DNA of 11,988 nt, taken from the NCBI GenBank assembly GCA_019425105.1, contig JAHYYD010000045.1:1-11988 (forward strand), written 5' to 3'. The stretch comes from Actinomycetota bacterium (GTDB lineage: Bacteria; Actinomycetota; Actinomycetes; Actinomycetales; Actinomycetaceae). The notes beneath the pieces were generated by a model. It ran no database searches, was not told the origin of the DNA, and was given only the letters and a program-made list of their open reading frames with translations. The position numbers and the translations under genes were made by a program. Positions 1 through 8,674 of the stretch are shown one piece after another (the first letter of the stretch is position 1; each line of letters starts with the position of its first letter).

Positions 1-2137
1 CGAAGTACGGCTTGGCCGTGTGGGAGAGGATCTCGACGATCTCGTCCTTGCGGGCGCGCACCTGGGCGCCGTCGGAGCCGATCTCGGCGATGATGCGCGC
101 GGCTGCGGCCGCCGCGTTGGAGACCTCGTGCATGTCGGCGCGCAGGTGGGACAGGCCCGACGTCATGCCGCCGCGGGTCACGCCCTCGCCGACCCAGCCG
201 CCCAGCTCATCGTTGTCGGGCACACCGGGCGTGGCGACGAGGAGTTCCTTGACCGCCTTGGTGGTGTGCGCTTCCTTCGTGGTCATCGCGGCGGTGCCCA
301 CGAGGACGCCGTCGACGGGCATCGGCGGGCGGCCGTAACGGGCCGACCACTCGCCGGTGAGGAAGTCAGCGGCGCGCTCCGGCGTGCCGATGCCGCCGCC
401 CACGGTCAGGACGATGTTGGACTGGGCGCGCAGCTGCGCGTAGGTGGCCAGCAGCAGGTCGGACAGGTCCTCCCAGGAGTGGTGGCCGCCGGAGTGGCCG
501 TCCTCGACCTGGACGATCACCTTGATCGGATCGGCCTCGCGGGCGATCGCGATGACCTTGCGGATCTGGTCGACCGTGCCGGGCTTGAAGGCAACGTAGG
601 GGAAGCCGTCGGCGCGCAGCTGCTCAATGAGGGCGAGGGCCTCGTCCTTCTCGGGGATACCCGCAGAGACAACGACACCATCGATGGGGGCGCCGGACGC
701 GCGCGAACGCGACACGATGCGGGCCTGGCCGAACTGCAGGTTCCACAGGTAGCGGTCCAGGAACATGGAGTTGAACTCGGCGGTGTGACCGGGACGCAGC
801 TGGGCGCGCAAGCCCGCCAGGTTCTCGTTGTAGACCTCTTCAGTGACCTGACCACCACCGGCCATTTCGGCCCAGAAACCGGCGTTGGCGGCAGCGGCAA
901 CGATCTCGGAGTCAACCGTCGTGGGGGTCATGCCGGCCAGGAGGACGGGGGAGCGGCCGGTCAGGCGCGAGAAGGCGGTGTCGACGACGGTCTTGCCGTC
1001 GGGCAGGGTCACGAGGCCGGGGCGCAGGTGCGACCAGTCGGTGCCGGGCTCGGGGGCCCAGCCGGGGGTCGCGGCCTTGTCACGGTCGGAGGCGGTTCCG
1101 GCGGCGACGACGCCGACGCCGGTGCCTTCGACGAGGGCGCGGGTCATGCGCACGGTCGTGGCACCGGGGCCCATGTCGACGATCCACGTGGCACCCGATT
1201 CGGCGGCGGCGCGGATCTGAGCCGGCCAGTCCACGGGGGTCGTGAGCACGGCGGCGGCCAGGGAGTGGGCAAGCTCGGCGTCAATACCGCACTGGGCGGC
1301 CCACTCGTCCACGAGGGCGAGGGCGTCGGCGAGCATGGGGGAGTGGAAAGGCACGTACACCGGCAGGTATTCGCACACGGGGGTCAGCGGGCGACCGCCG
1401 CGCTCGTGCGCGTCGTGCGCGGCCTTGTCCTTGGCGGCGGCGCGCTCAATGGCGGCGACCAGGGACGCCAGGTCGTTGGGCGCACCCGAGACGACGTGAG
1501 TGTCGGTGTCGTTACGCAGCGCGATCGACAGCGGATGCGAGGTCGAGGGCAGGGAGGAGATGATGCGCTCGAGGAGAGCGTCGGACACGCCTCGTACGGA
1601 CACCATGTAGGTGGCGTCGCCGGCGTGCGGAGCGCGGGCGCGACGCGTGATACGGGCCGCGGCCGCACCGATCAGGCGGGCCAGCGCGAACACGGAAGCG
1701 GCGCGGGCCTCGTCCCCGGCGATCCACGCGCGAGCAATCTCCACGCCGAGCACGCCCTGAGAGTGTCCCTCAAACGCGGTGGGCTGGTTCGCCACGATGT
1801 TCAGGCCTGCGCGCGTCAGGTCGATGAGTGCACCCAGCTGGGCGGCAACGATACCCGGAACCGACAGGGCGGCCTCGTCCGGGCCTGCAACGTCGCGGGT
1901 CACAGCCTCCTCGCCAGCCTCGGCCGGGATAGCGAAGGGCAGGGACGCAACCGACTGGGTGGCCAGCGAGCGGCGCACCGGGGAGAGCACCTGATCCGAG
2001 GCCTTGATGACGCCGTCAACGATCGCAGCGATCTCAGGATCGTGGGCGATCTCGTCCAGCGCGGCACGCCACGGGGTGGCCTGACCGGCAAAGGTCAGCG
2101 CGTAGGGGGTCTCATTCAGGGAGGTCACAAACGACAT
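1..2137 (-). CDS. fas: Type I fatty acid synthase, N-terminal part (acetyltransferase and enoyl reductase domains), cut by window edge
   Basis: Large multifunctional cytosolic enzyme that builds acyl chains from acetyl-CoA and malonyl-CoA. Only the first 712 codons are in the window; the family usually has around 3000 residues, so dehydratase, malonyl/palmitoyl transferase, ACP, ketoreductase and ketosynthase lie beyond the left edge. Residues about 1-330 are the acetyltransferase: nucleophile motif GHSQG with Ser126 and catalytic-type FHSPM with His265. Residues about 380 onward are the FMN-dependent TIM-barrel enoyl reductase, with AGMTPTTV at 401-408 and EMAGGG at 424-429. The ATG at 2135-2137 is preceded by AAGGAAAG at a suitable distance. 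It is the last visible gene of the birA-accC-accD-fas operon, 44 bases after accD, so its substrate malonyl-CoA is made by its neighbours. The frame is open throughout. Very secure as a type I FAS. Confidence 0.96.
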   Translation of the reverse strand, partial: MSFVTSLNETPYALTFAGQATPWRAALDEIAHDPEIAAIVDGVIKASDQVLSPVRRSLATQSVASLPFAIPAEAGEEAVTRDVAGPDEAALSVPGIVAAQLGALIDLTRAGLNIVANQPTAFEGHSQGVLGVEIARAWIAGDEARAASVFALARLIGAAAARITRRARAPHAGDATYMVSVRGVSDALLERIISSLPSTSHPLSIALRNDTDTHVVSGAPNDLASLVAAIERAAAKDKAAHDAHERGGRPLTPVCEYLPVYVPFHSPMLADALALVDEWAAQCGIDAELAHSLAAAVLTTPVDWPAQIRAAAESGATWIVDMGPGATTVRMTRALVEGTGVGVVAAGTASDRDKAATPGWAPEPGTDWSHLRPGLVTLPDGKTVVDTAFSRLTGRSPVLLAGMTPTTVDSEIVAAAANAGFWAEMAGGGQVTEEVYNENLAGLRAQLRPGHTAEFNSMFLDRYLWNLQFGQARIVSRSRASGAPIDGVVVSAGIPEKDEALALIEQLRADGFPYVAFKPGTVDQIRKVIAIAREADPIKVIVQVEDGHSGGHHSWEDLSDLLLATYAQLRAQSNIVLTVGGGIGTPERAADFLTGEWSARYGRPPMPVDGVLVGTAAMTTKEAHTTKAVKELLVATPGVPDNDELGGWVGEGVTRGGMTSGLSHLRADMHEVSNAAAAAARIIAEIGSDGAQVRARKDEIVEILSHTAKPYF

Positions 2138-2181
2138 GTTCTTACTTTCCTTCGGGGACAATTCTTCTCAAACGGCTCCGG

Positions 2182-3738
2182 TCACAGAGGACCGTTGTCG
2201 TGACGCTTGACGTGGGGTGCACGCTGGTCTTTGGAGACCAGCAGGTGCAGGGAATCGATGATGGTCTGTCGGGTATCGGCGGGGGCAATGATGCCGTCGA
2301 GCTGACCGGAGGACACGGAAACCTCGGGGTTGACGGTTTCCTCCTCGTAGCGGGTAACCAGCTCGGCCTTCGTCTCTTCGAAGGTCCCGTTCTCGCGGGC
2401 GGCAGCGAGTTCGCGACGGTACATGATCGACGCCGCGCCCTCGGCACCCATGACCGCGATCTGCGCGTCCGGCCATGCGTACGCCAGGTCCGCGCCGATC
2501 GACTTCGAACCCATGACGATGTAGGCACCGCCGTAGGCCTTGCGCAGGATGACGGTGACCATCGGGACGGTCGCGTTCGCATAGGCGACAATCACCTTCG
2601 CGCCGCGGCGGATGATGCCCGCCTGCTCCTGCTCGGTACCCGGGCGGTAGCCGGGAACGTCCACAAAAGTAACGATCGGCAGACCGAAGGCATCGCAGAA
2701 ACGAACGAAACGAGCTGCCTTCTCAGAAGCGTCCACGTCGAGCGTGCCCGCATCATTCATCGGCTGGTTGGCCACGATGCCCACCGACTGGCCATCGACG
2801 CACGCGAAACCGATCGTCACGTTGGGAGCGAACAGGTCCTGAATCTCCACGTACTCGCCGTGGTCCACAAGGGAACGCACCACGTCGCGCACGTCGTAGG
2901 GCTGACGCGCCGAGGTCGGAACCAGCTCTGCAACCGCGCGTGCCGCCGCCTCGTCCTCTGGATTGGGAATGTACTCGTACTTGGGAGGCGCAACCTCGCA
3001 CGAGGACGGCAGGTAGTCGAGGAGCGAACGCACGTAGTCGATCGCCTCTTCCTCCGTATCCGCCATGTGGTGCGCGACGCCCGACTGGAAGTTGTGAATC
3101 GCCGCGCCACCCAGCTCATCGAGCGTGACCTTCTCGCCGGTCGTCGCCGCGACGACGTCCGGACCCGTCACAAACATGTGCGAGTTCTCGCGCGTCATCA
3201 CGATGAAGTCGGTGAGGGCAGGCTGATACACGGCACCACCGGCGCACGGACCCAGAATGATCGAAATCTGGGGAACCAGACCCGAGGCCTCGCACGTCTT
3301 CTTGAAAATACGGCCGTACTGCGCCAGAGCGACGACGCCCTCCTGAATGCGGGCGCCACCCGAATCCTGAATGCCGACGATCGGAATGCGCATCCGAATA
3401 CCCCGGTCAATCAGATCGACGATCTTATCGCCCTCGACCTTACCCAGCGTGCCACCGAGAACCGAGAAATCCTGAGCGTAGGCAGCGACCATACGACCCT
3501 GGACGCGACCGTAACCAGCCGCGACCGCAGAGCCGATACGACCATCACGCACCGAACCACCGATGAACTGGCCAACCTCGTGCCACACGCCATCGTCAAA
3601 GAACAGAGACAGGCGCTCGCGGGCCGTCAGCTTCTTCTTGGCGTGCTGGCGCTGCGCGGCTTTCTCTTCGGCGGCCTGCGCGATTGCGTCTTGGGCCTGA
3701 ATGAACCCGTCACGCGTGAGCGGACTGGGTGTGCTCAT
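2182..3738 (-). CDS. accD: Acetyl/propionyl-CoA carboxylase carboxyltransferase (beta) subunit
   Basis: Transfers the carboxyl group from carboxybiotin to acetyl-CoA (or propionyl-CoA), giving malonyl-CoA for FAS. The 518-residue length is typical of the actinobacterial AccD/PccB type, with both crotonase-fold halves in one chain. The N-half oxyanion loop is SGGARIQEG (126-134), followed by GPCAGGAVY (163-171); the C-half loop is RKAYGGAY (399-406). The next residue is Ile407. In Streptomyces coelicolor this position is Ile in the acetyl-accepting AccB and Asp in the propionyl-specific PccB, so acetyl-CoA use is inferred. The ATG overlaps the alpha-subunit stop as ATGA, with AGGAGG four bases upstream, so translation is probably coupled. 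No separate small epsilon subunit is visible. Acyl specificity is the only real uncertainty. Confidence 0.95.
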   Translation of the reverse strand: MSTPSPLTRDGFIQAQDAIAQAAEEKAAQRQHAKKKLTARERLSLFFDDGVWHEVGQFIGGSVRDGRIGSAVAAGYGRVQGRMVAAYAQDFSVLGGTLGKVEGDKIVDLIDRGIRMRIPIVGIQDSGGARIQEGVVALAQYGRIFKKTCEASGLVPQISIILGPCAGGAVYQPALTDFIVMTRENSHMFVTGPDVVAATTGEKVTLDELGGAAIHNFQSGVAHHMADTEEEAIDYVRSLLDYLPSSCEVAPPKYEYIPNPEDEAAARAVAELVPTSARQPYDVRDVVRSLVDHGEYVEIQDLFAPNVTIGFACVDGQSVGIVANQPMNDAGTLDVDASEKAARFVRFCDAFGLPIVTFVDVPGYRPGTEQEQAGIIRRGAKVIVAYANATVPMVTVILRKAYGGAYIVMGSKSIGADLAYAWPDAQIAVMGAEGAASIMYRRELAAARENGTFEETKAELVTRYEEETVNPEVSVSSGQLDGIIAPADTRQTIIDSLHLLVSKDQRAPHVKRHDNGPL

Positions 3739-5528
3739 CGTGCCTCCTCTTCGGTAGCGATGTGGGCGATGCGACTTCCCGCGGTCACGGTGTCACCCTG
3801 CTTGATCGACAGGGAGGTCACGGTTCCCGCGCGGGGAGCCAGCAGCGGCTTTTCCATCTTCATGGCTTCGAGGACGGCCACGAGCTGGCCTTCCTCGACC
3901 TGGTCGCCTTCGGAGACGGCCAGGGCAACGACGATGGCCTGCATGGGGGCGACGATGTCGCCGGGGGCACCCTGGTGAGGCCCGGCCTGCACGGCGGATG
4001 CGCTTGCGCGGCGCGGGGTGGAGCGCAGCGGCTGGGGTGGGCGCGGGGCACGAGCCGCCGGGGCGTTGAACATACCCGCCGGCAGAGTCAGGGACACGCG
4101 GCGTCCGTCCAGCTCGATGATGTACGTCTGGCGCGGCAGATCAGCAGTCGACGAGGCCTCGGCCGGCACCGCCAGATCCGAGTAATCGTGCTGGGGCATG
4201 AACGTCGTCTCGAACCACCGCGTCGAGACGTTGAATCCGCCCACGCCGCAGAAGTCGGGATCGTTGATGATGTCCTGGTAGACGGGCACCGGGGTGGCTA
4301 CGCCCTGCACCGAGAACTCGGCCAGCGCGCGGCGCGAGCGAGCGAGAGCCTGCTCGCGGTCCGCACCCGTCACGATGATCTTGGCGATCATCGAGTCGAA
4401 GGCCGTCTGGACCGAATCGCCCTCATCGATACCCAGCTCCAGGCGGATGCCCGGGCCCAGGGGCCAGTGCACCTCGTCAAGGCGACCGGCGGTGGGGGTG
4501 AGGTCCTTCGACGGATCCTCCGAGGTCACGCGGAACTCGAAGGAATGGCCGCGGGGCTCCGGGGGAGTCGTCAGCGGCAGTCCTTGCGCGATACGAATCT
4601 GCTCGCGCACCAGGTCGATGCCCGTGACTTCTTCGGAGACGGGGTGTTCGACCTGCAGGCGCGGGTTGACCTCGAGGAACCAGATGCTGCCGTCGGGCTC
4701 CAGGAGGAACTCGACCGTGCCCACGCCGACGTAGTTCACGTGCTCGAAGAGCGCGCGCGACGCGTTCACGAGAGTCTCGTGCGCTCCCTCGGGCAGGAAC
4801 GGCGCCGGCGCCTCCTCGACCAGCTTCTGGTTGCGACGCTGGACCGAGCAGTCACGGGTGGAGATGACGTGGAAGTTTCCCAGCGAGTCGCGAGCCGACT
4901 GCGTCTCCACGTGACGGGCGACCTCGACGAAGCGCTCGACGAAGTGAGCACCCAGGTCGGCCGCGTCCGTGTGACGAGCAAAGAACAGGTCCAAGTCAGC
5001 CTGCGAGCGGATGATGCTGATGCCTCGGCCGCCGCCGCCGTCGGCTCGCTTGAGCACCACGGGGTAACCGGCGGAGGTGATGAATGCCTCGACCTCCTCG
5101 CGCGAGGTCACGGGTTCGGATACGCCGGGAACCGGCGCAACGCCGCACTCCTCGGCGACGCGACGCGCCTTGATCTTGTCACCCAGCGCATCAATGACGT
5201 CGGAGGCGGGGCCGAGCCAAGCAATGCCGGCGTCCTCGACGGCGCGCGCGAATTCGGAGTTCTCCGACAGGAATCCGTAGCCCGGGTGAATCGCATCCGC
5301 GCCAGTCTCTAGCGCAATCGCCAGGATCTTCTCACCGTTCAGGTACGTCGACGCAGCATCGTCACCGCCCAGGGACAGCGCCTCGTCGGCCTCGCGCGTG
5401 TGGGGTGCGGCCATGTCCTGATCAGCGTAGACGGCGATCGTGGAGATGCCCATATCCGTGGCCGTGCGGCACACGCGCAGAGCGATTTCTCCACGGTTGG
5501 CGACGAGGATTCGATTAATTGTTCGCAC
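3735..5528 (-). CDS. accC: Acyl-CoA carboxylase alpha chain: biotin carboxylase fused to biotin carboxyl carrier
   Basis: Catalyses ATP- and bicarbonate-dependent carboxylation of its own covalently bound biotin and presents it to AccD. Length is 597 residues. The N-terminal biotin carboxylase fold has NRGEIALR (11-18) and HPGYGFLSEN (81-90). The ATP-grasp domain carries Lys160, a glycine-rich loop RADGGGGRG (161-169), and catalytic FLEVNPR with Glu286, Asn288 and Arg290. A Pro/Ala/Arg-rich linker near residues 475-505 leads to the C-terminal carrier domain, EAMKM, with biotinylation site Lys557. The start is GTG with AGGAG four to five bases upstream. The gene overlaps birA by 14 bases and accD by 4. 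Actinobacterial literature also calls this gene accA or bccA. The biotinyl lysine is the expected substrate of the upstream BirA. Confidence 0.95.
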   Translation of the reverse strand: MRTINRILVANRGEIALRVCRTATDMGISTIAVYADQDMAAPHTREADEALSLGGDDAASTYLNGEKILAIALETGADAIHPGYGFLSENSEFARAVEDAGIAWLGPASDVIDALGDKIKARRVAEECGVAPVPGVSEPVTSREEVEAFITSAGYPVVLKRADGGGGRGISIIRSQADLDLFFARHTDAADLGAHFVERFVEVARHVETQSARDSLGNFHVISTRDCSVQRRNQKLVEEAPAPFLPEGAHETLVNASRALFEHVNYVGVGTVEFLLEPDGSIWFLEVNPRLQVEHPVSEEVTGIDLVREQIRIAQGLPLTTPPEPRGHSFEFRVTSEDPSKDLTPTAGRLDEVHWPLGPGIRLELGIDEGDSVQTAFDSMIAKIIVTGADREQALARSRRALAEFSVQGVATPVPVYQDIINDPDFCGVGGFNVSTRWFETTFMPQHDYSDLAVPAEASSTADLPRQTYIIELDGRRVSLTLPAGMFNAPAARAPRPPQPLRSTPRRASASAVQAGPHQGAPGDIVAPMQAIVVALAVSEGDQVEEGQLVAVLEAMKMEKPLLAPRAGTVTSLSIKQGDTVTAGSRIAHIATEEEAR

Positions 5529-6399
5529 GCTTCTCCTTGGTGTCGTGAGCGATTGTCAGAGGTATTCCGGTAGCCAGGACGTCGCCGGCGTTGATGTCGT
5601 GAGTGTGACCGTCATCCGTGCGCACGAGGAGGGAACCGGTCGACGATAGCGACACCGCCTCTCCTTCGAGTGCCACGTGGCCGCTGGGGTCCGTCGGCTC
5701 CGCGAGCGCAATACGGCGGCCGAGGAGCGGTAGGGCGCTTGCGGCTTCCTTGGCGAGTCCGCTGTCGTGGGCGTTTCCGCGGGCAATAAGTGCACGGATC
5801 CGCTTCTCTAGTCCGGAGAGCACGTCGGCAAGGACGGCATGTATGACAGCGTCAGTTGCCTGGGCTGCCTCGTCGTCACCTTCGGCGTACAGAGAGGTGG
5901 CTTGCTCGGTGGCGAGGTTATCGGGGCGTTGGGCAACATTGATGCCGTAGCCGAGGATGATCGCGGTCGTGAACGGGGACGAGGCCGGGGCGAGCTGGGC
6001 GAGGATTCCACAGATCTTGCGCTCACCGTCGACGAGGACGTCGTTGGGCCATTTCAGGCAGACACTGTGGCCGAGAGGTTCGAGTCGGCGCGCGAGCGCA
6101 TCGCGAACAGCCAGGCCGCAGGCGTACACGAGCCATCCGAGTTGATCGGTGGGAATCGAGGTAGGCATGGAAACGACGGTGGACGCGAGGATGGCCTCCC
6201 CCTCGGGGGCTATCCACGTCCGTCCGAGGCGGCCACGCCCGGCGCTTTGGCAATCGGCGATGATTGTTGTGAGATGCGGGGTGGGTGTCGTGGTATCGGT
6301 GAGGAGACTGGCCGCGAGGTCGTTTGTCGAGGGGGTGCAGTGGACGTGATAGATCGGCGCACTGGTTCCGTCGACGGCGATGCGTTCGGGTGTATCCAA
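5515..6399 (-). CDS. birA: Biotin--[biotin carboxyl-carrier protein] ligase, without DNA-binding domain
   Basis: Makes biotinyl-5'-AMP and attaches biotin to the carrier lysine of the carboxylase encoded next. Length is 294 residues. The biotin/ATP loop GRGRLGRTW (54-62) and the core KWPNDVLVDGERK (116-128), with catalytic-type Lys128, are intact. The catalytic domain begins almost at the N-terminus (STND at 24-27), so there is no N-terminal helix-turn-helix: this is a monofunctional group I ligase and should not act as a biotin repressor. The C-terminal cap (about 220-290) is present. The start is TTG at 6397-6399, chosen because AGGGAGG lies seven bases upstream. It is the first gene of the lipid operon. 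The N-terminal 15 residues depend on this non-ATG start. Confidence 0.93.
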   Translation of the reverse strand: MDTPERIAVDGTSAPIYHVHCTPSTNDLAASLLTDTTTPTPHLTTIIADCQSAGRGRLGRTWIAPEGEAILASTVVSMPTSIPTDQLGWLVYACGLAVRDALARRLEPLGHSVCLKWPNDVLVDGERKICGILAQLAPASSPFTTAIILGYGINVAQRPDNLATEQATSLYAEGDDEAAQATDAVIHAVLADVLSGLEKRIRALIARGNAHDSGLAKEAASALPLLGRRIALAEPTDPSGHVALEGEAVSLSSTGSLLVRTDDGHTHDINAGDVLATGIPLTIAHDTKEKRANN

Positions 6400-6415
6400 T
6401 GCCTTTCCTCCCTCC
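6400..6415 (-). promoter_or_regulatory. Ribosome binding site supporting the TTG start of birA
   Basis: Read on the minus strand this purine-rich stretch is GGAGGGAGGAAAGGCA, directly before the TTG codon. The GGAGG/AGGGAGG core has seven bases of spacing. It is the strongest Shine-Dalgarno sequence in the window, which is why the rare TTG start is accepted. Confidence 0.7.
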
Positions 6416-6453
6416 GGCTGATGCTGTTTGACAGTGGAGGCACTCGTCCCCCG

Positions 6454-6482
6454 ATACTTAAAAGTTTGTCTTAAAAATCAAA
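6454..6482 (-). promoter_or_regulatory. Candidate promoter of the birA-accC-accD-fas operon
   Basis: On the minus strand TTGATT (6477-6482) is separated by 17 bases from AAGTAT (6454-6459). The -10 matches only the key A and T positions, so the assignment is weak. Its place in the only AT-rich stretch upstream of birA, and a predicted leader of roughly 45 bases, make it the best candidate. No alternative promoter is visible between the operon genes. Confidence 0.35.
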
Positions 6483-6530
6483 CCTACGCATGCGTTTTTT
6501 AAAAAATTGGAATAGTTTTCGACAAATCAC
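6454..6530. promoter_or_regulatory. AT-rich divergent intergenic island with short palindromes
   Basis: A stretch far richer in A/T than everything around it, inside the 6400-6718 gap between divergent birA and ettA. It contains two CTTAAAA copies (6457-6463, 6470-6476), an inverted pair GTTTG/CAAAC (6464-6468, 6479-6483), the perfect palindrome ACGCATGCGT (6486-6495) and the perfect palindrome TTTTTTAAAAAA (6495-6506). These suit promoter melting and protein binding, but no known operator consensus is recognised. The rest of the gap holds the two start-proximal regions and the repeats listed separately; I see no gene in it. Confidence 0.5.
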
Positions 6531-6556
6531 TACGGATCCGTAACCATCGCGTAACC
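6531..6556. repeat. 12-bp palindrome plus heptamer direct repeat upstream of ettA
   Basis: TACGGATCCGTA (6531-6542) is a perfect 12-bp palindrome. Overlapping its end, the heptamer CGTAACC occurs at 6539-6545 and again at 6550-6556, start to start 11 bases, close to one helical turn. The arrangement resembles a binding site for a protein touching the same DNA face twice. No function is assigned. Confidence 0.4.
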
Positions 6557-6660
6557 CTTGCGGAAAGCGGAAGGCGGGAAATCCCCGAAATAGTGCGCTG
6601 AGATGAGGATCACCGACCCCTGCATCCCACTGTGCGGCTCATCGGCCCGTACCGGGTCGG

Positions 6661-6666
6661 TACCAT
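6661..6666 (+). promoter_or_regulatory. Candidate -10 element for ettA
   Basis: TACCAT fits TANNNT, with transcription expected to start near 6672 and a leader of about 45 bases. No convincing -35 lies 16-18 bases upstream, which is common in high-GC actinobacteria. It overlaps the inverted repeat GTACCG-GGT-CGGTAC (6649-6663). Confidence 0.35.
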
Positions 6667-6678
6667 AGGGGTGAACAC

Positions 6679-6694
6679 GCGCGCGAGGGCGCGC
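6679..6694 (+). other. Short GC hairpin in the ettA leader
   Basis: GCGCGC, loop GAGG, GCGCGC: a six-bp all-GC stem whose 3' end lies 24 bases before the GTG start and 16 bases before the GGAG ribosome site. It leaves the ribosome site unpaired. A role in mRNA stability or initiation control is possible but unproven. Confidence 0.3.
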
Positions 6695-6718
6695 CTCGAA
6701 CCACCCGAACGGAGTAAC

Positions 6719-8401
<1,683 letters not shown>

Positions 8402-8425
8402 TCTGCGCGACATGCGTATGACTGT

Positions 8426-8456
8426 GGGGGAGGGTCGAAGGGTCCTCCCCCCGGTT
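8426..8456 (+). terminator. Candidate terminator after ettA
   Basis: GGGGGAGG (8426-8433) pairs perfectly with CCTCCCCC (8444-8451) around a 10-base loop, 25 bases after the ettA stop. Only a poor T-run (GGTT) follows, so efficiency is uncertain, but placement and stem stability fit an actinobacterial terminator. Confidence 0.6.
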
Positions 8457-8490
8457 GTATGTTGAGTAGGCACGCGCGAAGCCCTGATGG

Positions 8491-8518
8491 TGTCAATCTG
8501 GAAGAAGTGAGATTGACA
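8491..8518. repeat. Perfect 9-bp inverted repeat between ettA and the EIIB gene
   Basis: TGTCAATCT (8491-8499) and AGATTGACA (8510-8518) are exact reverse complements separated by 10 bases. It lies about 110 bases before the EIIB promoter. It is less GC-rich than a terminator stem and has no T-run, so an operator is as likely as an RNA hairpin. The right arm contains a perfect TTGACA, but no -10 follows at proper spacing. Confidence 0.5.
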
Positions 8519-8602
8519 GGGTGGGTGATTGTAGCTGCTCGCAGGAATTTTCGCTTCTGTCACTGGCGATCGGCGGATATTTGTTCATGTAGCGGATGCC
8601 AC

Positions 8603-8631
8603 TTGCCTTTTGCGCAGGTCACATCTACTAT
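8603..8631 (+). promoter_or_regulatory. Promoter of the EIIB-malQ unit
   Basis: TTGCCT (8603-8608), a 17-base spacer and TACTAT (8626-8631) form the best sigma-70-type promoter in the window. Transcription should start near 8638, leaving a leader of about 37 bases before the EIIB ATG. The -10 lies inside the inverted repeat at 8618-8636, so a bound protein would be expected to block polymerase. Confidence 0.6.
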
Positions 8632-8636
8632 GTGAC
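8618..8636. promoter_or_regulatory. Operator-like inverted repeat over the -10 of the EIIB-malQ promoter
   Basis: GTCACAT (8618-8624), CTACT, ATGTGAC (8630-8636): seven-bp perfect arms with a five-base centre. It covers the whole -10. The half-sites are ordered TCACA then TGTGA, the reverse of the CRP/GlxR arrangement, so it is not a canonical CRP-family site. The regulator is unknown; repression is inferred from position. Confidence 0.5.
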
Positions 8637-8674
8637 ACGTATCGCAAATACCCGACCGCGCGAAAGGGGCTCCG

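Noticed and set aside
20..2203. 727-codon open frame on the plus strand antisense to fas
   Set aside because: Its product is low-complexity Gly/Arg/Asp/His-rich sequence with no recognisable domain. It mirrors the codon pattern of the real fas frame on the other strand, a common artefact in high-GC DNA.
2200..5312. Two long plus-strand open frames (2200-3978 and 3729-5312) antisense to accD and the alpha chain
   Set aside because: No domain, no credible ribosome site, and the opposite frames are unmistakable carboxylase subunits.
6632..6718. N-terminal extension of ettA from upstream in-frame GTG codons at 6632 or 6671
   Set aside because: The extra residues are Arg-rich and unlike the family, while GTG 6719 gives the EttA opening AEFIY and has GGAG upstream.
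6400..6718. Biotin-repressor operator or riboswitch before birA
   Set aside because: BirA here lacks the DNA-binding domain and no known biotin operator was recognised; no conserved riboswitch structure was seen in the short leader.
8618..8636. CRP/GlxR cAMP-receptor site
   Set aside because: The TGTGA and TCACA half-sites are everted (TCACA first) with five bases between the arms, which does not match TGTGA-N6-TCACA.
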